This document shows positions 43,238 through 48,021 of a DNA stretch of 48,021 nt, in pieces (the first letter of the stretch is position 1; each line of letters starts with the position of its first letter). Location: NCBI GenBank assembly GCA_900498135.1, contig LR026961.1, positions 3,421,465-3,469,485 on the forward strand, in the 5' to 3' direction. Source of the stretch: an uncultured Desulfatiglans sp. GTDB taxonomy: Bacteria; Desulfobacterota; DSM-4660; Desulfatiglandales; Desulfatiglandaceae. Under the pieces are notes generated by a model, which did no database searches, was not told the DNA's origin, and was given only the letters and a program-made list of their open reading frames with translations. The position numbers and the translations under genes were made by a program.

Positions 43238-43573
43238 ATGGACGAAGTCGAGAAGCTTTACGAGACGCTGCGAAAGGTGCAGGAGCCGAAAGGCTACTAT
43301 TTCAACAAGGACAGGGAGCGGGTGATGGACCTCCTCGGCGCCCTGCTCGTCAACAAGGACCGCTACGGGTACATGTGCTGTCCGTGCAGGCTCGCTTCGG
43401 GCAGCCGGGAGAAGGACAAGGACATCCTCTGCCCCTGCGTCTACCGGGAGGCAGATGTGGCCGAGTACGGCAGTTGCTACTGCAACCTGTACGTGTCGGA
43501 GGATTGGAACGAGGAGCGCATGCCTCGCCGCTACGTCCCGGAGCGCAGGCCGCCTGAAAAGATGTTCGGGTGA
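43238..43573 (+). CDS. Ferredoxin:thioredoxin reductase catalytic subunit-like protein
   Basis: A 111-residue protein with the FTR catalytic-subunit cysteine pattern: 'CPC' (Cys48, Cys50), 'CPC' (Cys65, Cys67) and 'CYC' (Cys80, Cys82), plus an extra Cys47. These ligate a 4Fe-4S cluster next to a redox disulphide that passes ferredoxin electrons to thioredoxins. No variable subunit gene is seen, as is usual outside cyanobacteria. ATG 43238 is chosen where the family starts. Co-transcribed with the EncFtn-like gene; together they suggest iron/redox homeostasis. Confidence 0.9.
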   Translation: MDEVEKLYETLRKVQEPKGYYFNKDRERVMDLLGALLVNKDRYGYMCCPCRLASGSREKDKDILCPCVYREADVAEYGSCYCNLYVSEDWNEERMPRRYVPERRPPEKMFG

Positions 43574-43813
43574 TCCCTTCTGGGCGCGAACCGGGCGTGT
43601 TTGACCCGGCATGCGCCGGAGCGTTATCCGCAAAGATATTCGGGCGATTCCTTCAGGCATGGACCGGCCCGCCGCAGCCGCGGCCGGCTGGACCCGGGCG
43701 CCCCGGTTGGCGGGCTCCCGTCCGCTCGAAGTAAACAGCGGCGGGGCGGCCTGCAGGGCCGGCGCGAGGTGTCGAGCGGGGCGGAAACCCTTTCGACGGT
43801 GGAGGCACCATTC

Positions 43814-44329
43814 ATGGATCTGCGCATCTTCGAGGAGATGGAGGCGGAGGATCTCCGGAAGTACATCGCCTTTCTGCTCTGGCATTACCGTGTTATCGAC
43901 GCCTTCTGGTTCATTTATGCGGCCGAGCGGTTCGGGCAGCCGACGGCCGAGAGGCTGAACGAACAGGTGTGGGGCAGGGTGCCGGCCATGGCGGCCAAGG
44001 ACCTGGTGCAGCGATTCGGCATCCGGGCGAAAGGCCTCGAGGGCTTCGTAGAGGCCCTCCGGTACTTTCCCTGGTGCATCCTGGTGGGGTACGAGATCGA
44101 GGCGGGGCCGGACGAGGTCCTGATCTCCGTTCCTTCGTGTCCGACGCAGGAGGCGCGCCTGAAGCGTGGACTCGGGGAGTACGTCTGCAAGGAGATGCAC
44201 CGGGGCGAGTTCGAGAGCTTTGCGCACGCGGTGGATGACCGCATCCGGGTCGAATGCCTGTTTGCGCCGCCCGACCCGCATCCGGAAACGATGTTCTGCC
44301 AGTGGCGGTTCACGATGCAGTCCGCCTGA
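43814..44329 (+). CDS. DUF6125 family protein
   Basis: A 171-residue protein of the DUF6125 type: '[33 protein letters not shown]', '[16 protein letters not shown]', '[22 protein letters not shown]', '[19 protein letters not shown]'. Conserved Cys and His residues suggest metal binding, but I know of no established function. ATG 43814 begins the family region; the frame continues upstream without family features. It lies among ferritin- and rubrerythrin-like genes. Confidence 0.75.
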   Translation: MDLRIFEEMEAEDLRKYIAFLLWHYRVIDAFWFIYAAERFGQPTAERLNEQVWGRVPAMAAKDLVQRFGIRAKGLEGFVEALRYFPWCILVGYEIEAGPDEVLISVPSCPTQEARLKRGLGEYVCKEMHRGEFESFAHAVDDRIRVECLFAPPDPHPETMFCQWRFTMQSA

Positions 44330-44609
44330 GGCGGTGTAGCGTCTATGGTTGAGAATGGGAGGCGCGGATCGGAGAGTGCGGCCGCTGCGCTTGGCCTGAG
44401 ACCACGAGAGCGCGGAGAACCAAGGCTGCAGGCTGGAGCCGGATAGGCGTCCGCGCCGATGTGCTCAGGCTGAGGCCGCCGGGCCGCGGAGGCGCCGTGG
44501 CATGCCCCTGTGTCGAAAGGGCGGGCCGCGGCCGGAATGCGGATCGCTTGTCCGGCTTCGACATCAGCGGCCGGGCGCGGGGCAACCATCGAGAGGGTGG
44601 AGGTTGGGC

Positions 44610-45122
44610 ATGGAGAAGACGGAGAAGAAGCTGCTGCAGGGACTGAAGACGGCGATGCAGGCGGAGCTCGCGGGGCATTATTTCTACAAGAATGCGGCCG
44701 AGGCGACGAGCGATCCGCAGGGGAAGGAGACCTTCAGGAGGATGGCCCAGGAGGAGATGGGGCACTTCAAGTATCTCCAGCACCAGTACAAGAACCTTGT
44801 GGAGAAGGGCGCCTACGACCTCGAGCGGGCGCTCGCGACCAACAGCTACCGGCATGCGGCGCACCCCATCTTCACCAGGGAGATTCGGAAGCGCATCAAA
44901 GACAGCCATTTCGAGATCAGCGCGCTCACCATCGGTCTGAAGCTCGAACTCGATGCGATGAGGTTCTACCGCGCACGCGCCGAGGAAGCCGAAGAACCGG
45001 AGGTCAAGGCCTTTTACCAGGAGTTGGCCGAGTGGGAAGAGGATCATTACCGGGCCTTCGAAAAGGAGCTGGAATCCCTCAAGGAAGAGTACTTCGAGGC
45101 GAACAACTTCGTCCCCATGTAG
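44610..45122 (+). CDS. Rubrerythrin-like ferritin-family protein
   Basis: A 170-residue di-iron ferritin-like protein with two E-x(n)-ExxH-like helices: 'MQAELAGHYFYKNAAEATSD', 'FRRMAQEEMGHFKYL' (Glu48/49, His52), and in the second half 'KLELDAMRFYRARAEEAEE' and 'LAEWEEDHYRAF'. The C-terminal rubredoxin domain of classical rubrerythrin is missing. It may reduce peroxide with electrons from a separate rubredoxin. ATG 44610 has GGTGGAGG just upstream. Confidence 0.88.
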   Translation: MEKTEKKLLQGLKTAMQAELAGHYFYKNAAEATSDPQGKETFRRMAQEEMGHFKYLQHQYKNLVEKGAYDLERALATNSYRHAAHPIFTREIRKRIKDSHFEISALTIGLKLELDAMRFYRARAEEAEEPEVKAFYQELAEWEEDHYRAFEKELESLKEEYFEANNFVPM

Positions 45123-45264
45123 GCGCCGCCCTGAAGGCGGCCTCCCCCGGGACCTGCCGGATCCGGCTGCAGAGCGGCCGGAATCGCAGAATGGAGCACC
45201 ATGGATGCAACGTGTGAAGAGTGCAGACTCCATCAGCCGGGCAGGTCTTCGGGTGGAAGAACCC

Positions 45265-47109
45265 ATGCCGTCCCGGGGCCCTTCGCGGGACGGGCGTATG
45301 GGTGATCGGGAGGCAGGGCCCCCGAGCTGGGATTTGAGCGTCCTGTACGACAGTCCTTTGGACCCGGCCATCGAACGCGACCTGGGGGAGGCCCTGGTCG
45401 CGGCAGAGGTGTTCCGTCACTCGTGGGAGGGGCGGGTGCAGGAGCGTTGCGTCGAGCCGGCGGAGGCCGCCCGCGCTCTGGAGGCCTTCGAGGCCTGCCG
45501 GGAGAGGATCCTCCGGCCCCTGGGTTACGCGATGCTCCTGTTGGCCGCCGACACCCAGGGGGAGGCCTCGCGCGCCCTTTACGGACGTGCCTCCGGGATC
45601 CTCGGAGCGGTGAAGAAACTCCTGATTTTCTTCCCGCTGCAGCTGGCGCGGATGGGGCCCGGCACCCTGGCGGATCTTGCCGCGCATCCCGCCTGCCGTG
45701 GATACGGCCCCTACCTGCGGCGTATCATCCGGCAGGCCCCTGCTTTTCTGCCGGAGGCGGCCGAGCATCTGGCTCTCGACCGGGACCTGACGGCCCGGGA
45801 GGCCTGGCGCCTCTTCTACGACATGACGCTCGGCGCCCTGCGGATTCGGGAGCCCCGGCGCGGCGGCAGGCCGATCGGCCTGCCCGAGGCCCTCGGGCGT
45901 CTGGGTGCGGCGGATGCGCGTCGGCGGAAGGCGGCCTTCCACGGAATCTATCAGGCGCTCGATCCCTGCATCCCTCAGATGGCCTTCGCCCTCGACACCT
46001 TGACTCACCACGAGATCCTGGACACCTCTGCACGCGGATTCGGCTCCCCGCTCGATGCAGCCGCGCTTGCCGGCGGCTTCGAGGCAAAGAAGATTTCCGA
46101 ACTCCTTGACCTGGTGGAACCCCGCTATTCCCTGGCGACTCGGTATTTTCGCCTGAAGGCCGCAGCGTTCGGATCCGCACGGCTGGCGATGGAGGATCTC
46201 GCGGCCCCGTGGGGCCGAGGAGCCTGCAGCGCTTCCTTCGGGGCGGCGAGGAGGCGGCTTGAACGGACGGCCGGCGCCGTCGCACCCGCCTGGCACGAAG
46301 CCGTGAGCCGGGTTTTTACCGATGGCCGGATAGATGCCGCGCCCAAGGCCGGGAAGCAGGGAGGCGCCTTCTGCCATGCACCTCCGCCCCAGAGGCTGCC
46401 GTATGTCTTTCTCTCCTACACCGGTTCCTTTCGGGATTTTCTGACGCTCGCCCACGAAATCGGACATGCGGTCCACTATACCCTTGCCGCCCGGCAGAGC
46501 GGCCTCGTTTTCGACGGGTCGCGGGTGGTGGAGGAGGCCGCCGCGACGCTCTTCGAGCTGCTCGCCTGCCGGCAGTGGGCGGTGGAAGGCGCGCCGGCGG
46601 AGGTGGGCATGCAGCTTGCCGCCGCATGCATCGAGGGCTTCATTGCGACGGTTATGCGCCAAAGCGTGCTGACCCGTTTCGAACTGGCGCTGAACCGGCG
46701 GCGGAGGGTCAGCCCGCTCGATGCGGATTTCATCGGCGGGGCCTGGATGGAGGAAAACAGCCGGCTTTACGCGGACGGCATAGAGATGCCCGGCGCCTAC
46801 CGGGACGGCTGGGTGCTCGTCCCGCACCTTTTCCATCGGCCGCTGACCTGCTGGGTCTATGTGTACGGGCAGCTGATATCGGCGGTTCTCTATCGGCGGT
46901 ATCTGGATGAAGGGGCGCGGTTCGCCGCAAGGCTCAACCGGCTTTTCGAAGCGGGCGGGAGCGCGGAGCCCGCCGCGCTGCTCCGGGGTGTGGGGATCGA
47001 CCTCGACGGCCTGGCCTTCGTGGGGGAGGCCTTCGAGGTCTTCGAGGGGTTCCTGGGGGAGTTCGAACGGATGGTGCAGGACTCGAGGATGGGGGATGCC
47101 GCCCCATGA
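45265..47109 (+). CDS. M3-family oligoendopeptidase (PepF-like)
   Basis: A zinc metallopeptidase of about 600 residues: catalytic 'LAHEIGHAVHYTLA' (HExxH, His about 397, Glu398, His401 with this start) and a third ligand Glu about 26 residues later in 'VVEEAAATLFELL'. It has a mostly helical thimet-like layout, 'WDLSVLYDSPLDP' near the N-terminus and a C-terminal 'FHRPLTCWVYVYGQLIS' region. It probably trims peptides in the cytosol. ATG 45265 (GGAAGA upstream) is preferred, but 45205 and 45298 are possible. Confidence 0.88.
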   Translation: MPSRGPSRDGRMGDREAGPPSWDLSVLYDSPLDPAIERDLGEALVAAEVFRHSWEGRVQERCVEPAEAARALEAFEACRERILRPLGYAMLLLAADTQGEASRALYGRASGILGAVKKLLIFFPLQLARMGPGTLADLAAHPACRGYGPYLRRIIRQAPAFLPEAAEHLALDRDLTAREAWRLFYDMTLGALRIREPRRGGRPIGLPEALGRLGAADARRRKAAFHGIYQALDPCIPQMAFALDTLTHHEILDTSARGFGSPLDAAALAGGFEAKKISELLDLVEPRYSLATRYFRLKAAAFGSARLAMEDLAAPWGRGACSASFGAARRRLERTAGAVAPAWHEAVSRVFTDGRIDAAPKAGKQGGAFCHAPPPQRLPYVFLSYTGSFRDFLTLAHEIGHAVHYTLAARQSGLVFDGSRVVEEAAATLFELLACRQWAVEGAPAEVGMQLAAACIEGFIATVMRQSVLTRFELALNRRRRVSPLDADFIGGAWMEENSRLYADGIEMPGAYRDGWVLVPHLFHRPLTCWVYVYGQLISAVLYRRYLDEGARFAARLNRLFEAGGSAEPAALLRGVGIDLDGLAFVGEAFEVFEGFLGEFERMVQDSRMGDAAP

Positions 47110-47124
47110 GCGGACAATCGATGC

Positions 47125-47751
47125 CTATTCAACGTCGCGGCGGCCGTTCGGGCCGTTGACCCACCAGTCCGTCTGCTTGTCGAACCACCAGTCGGTCCAA
47201 TCGGTTTCGAGCACGACATGCGCCAGCGCCCGCGCCTCGTCCGTCGAGAGCCGCTGCAGGGCGAACGAGAGCCAGTCCTCGGCGTGCGGGTTTCCCAGGT
47301 CCTTGTAGGCCTTCAATTCCAGGATGAGGTCCAGCTGATCGGCATCCTTCGCGAGCCGGGCCTCGATCGTCGCTCCCTCGTTGAATTCATTGAAGAGGGA
47401 GAGGATGTCGGCGCCGAACGGTAGGCCGCCGACCTGGTCCTGGAGCGCGCGCACCTCGTCGACCGTCACATAGCGTTTGTTGACGTAGTTGTGGTCGCCC
47501 GTGCGGGCCTCGGGCAGGTCGTGGAAGAGGCACAGCTGGATCACCCGGCTGAGGTCGACGCCGGGCGTGCGTGAGGCAAGCACGTAGCCGATCACCACCG
47601 TGCGGAAAGAGTGTGCCGCCACCGATTCCCTGCCGGAGCCGAGAAACTGGTAGCCGGTTCGGGGGGTCTTCTTAAGCATCCCCACTTCGAAAAGAAATTT
47701 CGCGATCTGATCCAACATAGCACCGTCCATCCGGTTCTTCACCGATGACAA
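47125..47751 (-). CDS. HD-domain phosphohydrolase (YfbR/HDDC2-like)
   Basis: A 208-residue HD hydrolase: 'ESVAAHSFRTVVIGYVLA' (His47), 'LCLFHDLPEARTGD' (the HD pair, His77-Asp78) and 'AKDADQLDL' (final metal Asp, about 138). This spacing resembles 5'-deoxynucleotidase YfbR and HDDC2 proteins, so nucleotide 5'-monophosphate hydrolysis is likely. The C-terminal tail contains an unusual Trp-rich stretch ('DWTDWWFDKQTDWW'). Start is ATG 47751; Met8 or Met12 are alternatives. Convergent with the M3 peptidase gene. Confidence 0.88.
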   Translation of the reverse strand: MSSVKNRMDGAMLDQIAKFLFEVGMLKKTPRTGYQFLGSGRESVAAHSFRTVVIGYVLASRTPGVDLSRVIQLCLFHDLPEARTGDHNYVNKRYVTVDEVRALQDQVGGLPFGADILSLFNEFNEGATIEARLAKDADQLDLILELKAYKDLGNPHAEDWLSFALQRLSTDEARALAHVVLETDWTDWWFDKQTDWWVNGPNGRRDVE

Positions 47752-47775
47752 ACCGTTTCCCCTTTGGAAACGGTT
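47751..47775. terminator. 10-bp hairpin at the edge of the repeat region
   Basis: AACCGTTTCC-CCTTT-GGAAACGGTT, followed by GTTTTG on the plus strand. It could terminate a transcript or be part of the decayed repeat array that begins here. Confidence 0.4.
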
Positions 47776-47814
47776 GTTTTGTTCGCTGAGGGCCGGTTAC
47801 CCCCTGTGGAAATG

Positions 47815-48021
47815 ACTTCTCCATCCAAAATGCGCTGTTACTCCATCCGGCAATGTTTTTTCACTCGGCAGGCCCCGTTTCCCCATCCGCAAAAGGCTCC
47901 TTACCAGGCACGAGCCGCTTCCCCGGCCGGAAATGAGGATTTTTGGCCAATATCAAGGAAATCCAGCGTTTGTGCGGAGGCGACCTGTAGGTCGCCGCAC
48001 AAACAAACGTGCAGATTGACG
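47815..48021 (-). mobile_element. Palindromic element copy, reverse orientation, cut by window end
   Basis: On the plus strand, degenerate 36-bp-like units (47815-47920) are followed by the outer arm GGAAATGAGGATTTTTGGCCAAT and the centre GACCTGTAGGTC (47982-47993). It then runs into the left arm, cut by the window edge at 48021. Same order as the 27.6-kb copy read in reverse. Confidence 0.8.

Noticed and set aside
43601-43813. Upstream extension of the DUF6125 frame as coding
   Set aside because: The extra 71 codons are Arg/Pro-rich and lack family similarity; the family starts at ATG 43814.

Overview
The window looks like chromosomal DNA of a GC-rich, probably strictly anaerobic Gram-negative bacterium. 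My best guess is Desulfobacterota (former delta-proteobacteria). The basis is the family mix: many PAS/hybrid histidine kinases, sigma-54 regulation, encapsulated-ferritin-like and rubrerythrin-like proteins, a ferredoxin:thioredoxin reductase catalytic subunit, and DUF1638, DUF5320 and DUF6125 proteins. This is inference from gene content. I saw no rRNA, tRNA or CRISPR array.

Layout. (1) 0.1-5.6 kb: a block of surface-glycan genes, AT-rich up to about 4.4 kb and so unlike the rest. It holds a 5'-truncated thymidylate-kinase-like gene, a DUF354 glycosyltransferase-like gene, wecB, an ATP-grasp ligase, a HAD phosphatase and a NodB-type deacetylase. (2) 6.0-10.7 kb: an exopolysaccharide operon (unusually large phosphoglycosyl transferase, VanZ-like protein, O-antigen ligase/polymerase), with a convergent lipoprotein. 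(3) 11.4-17.5 kb: two large tandem hybrid sensor kinases. (4) 17.7-25.4 kb: a defence/toxin-antitoxin-like island on the minus strand with HigBA, two DUF4143 ATPases, a Phd antitoxin with a deleted PIN toxin, a TumE-like toxin with an HTH antitoxin, and a sigma-54 activator. Broken copies of neighbouring genes are scattered between them. (5) 25.6-29.8 kb: thioredoxin, a strong sigma-54 promoter followed by a large hairpin, a DUF5320 zinc-ribbon protein, DUF1638, an inositol-monophosphatase-family protein and a ZIP transporter. (6) 30.1-37.1 kb: PAS kinase, REC-PAS-HK-REC hybrid kinase, an HTH-REC regulator, DUF4301 and another PAS kinase. (7) 37.1-42.4 kb: the dTDP-L-rhamnose genes rfbD-rfbB and rfbA-rfbC, with a convergent phosphohexomutase. 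(8) 42.9-47.8 kb: an oxidative-stress/iron cluster (EncFtn-type ferritin, ferredoxin:thioredoxin reductase catalytic subunit, DUF6125, rubrerythrin-like protein), then an M3 peptidase and an HD phosphohydrolase.

The most unusual non-coding content is a family of palindromic, MITE-like elements: a nested palindrome of about 140 bp, a 36-bp minisatellite and perfect 14-bp terminal inverted repeats. Copies or fragments lie at 22.9, 27.5, 29.8, 39.1 and 47.8 kb. The copy at 27.5 kb is flanked by an 11-bp direct repeat. Other notable points are a DUF4143 ATPase gene between two 160-bp direct repeats, a candidate sigma-54-dependent small RNA after the thioredoxin gene, and in-frame deletion remnants that keep only the DNA-binding or outer parts of neighbouring genes.

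How the genes may work together: the glycan, EPS and dTDP-rhamnose genes supply and polymerise surface polysaccharide. The kinases and the sigma-54 activator give dense environmental sensing. The ferritin/FTR/rubrerythrin group fits oxygen and iron stress handling in an anaerobe.
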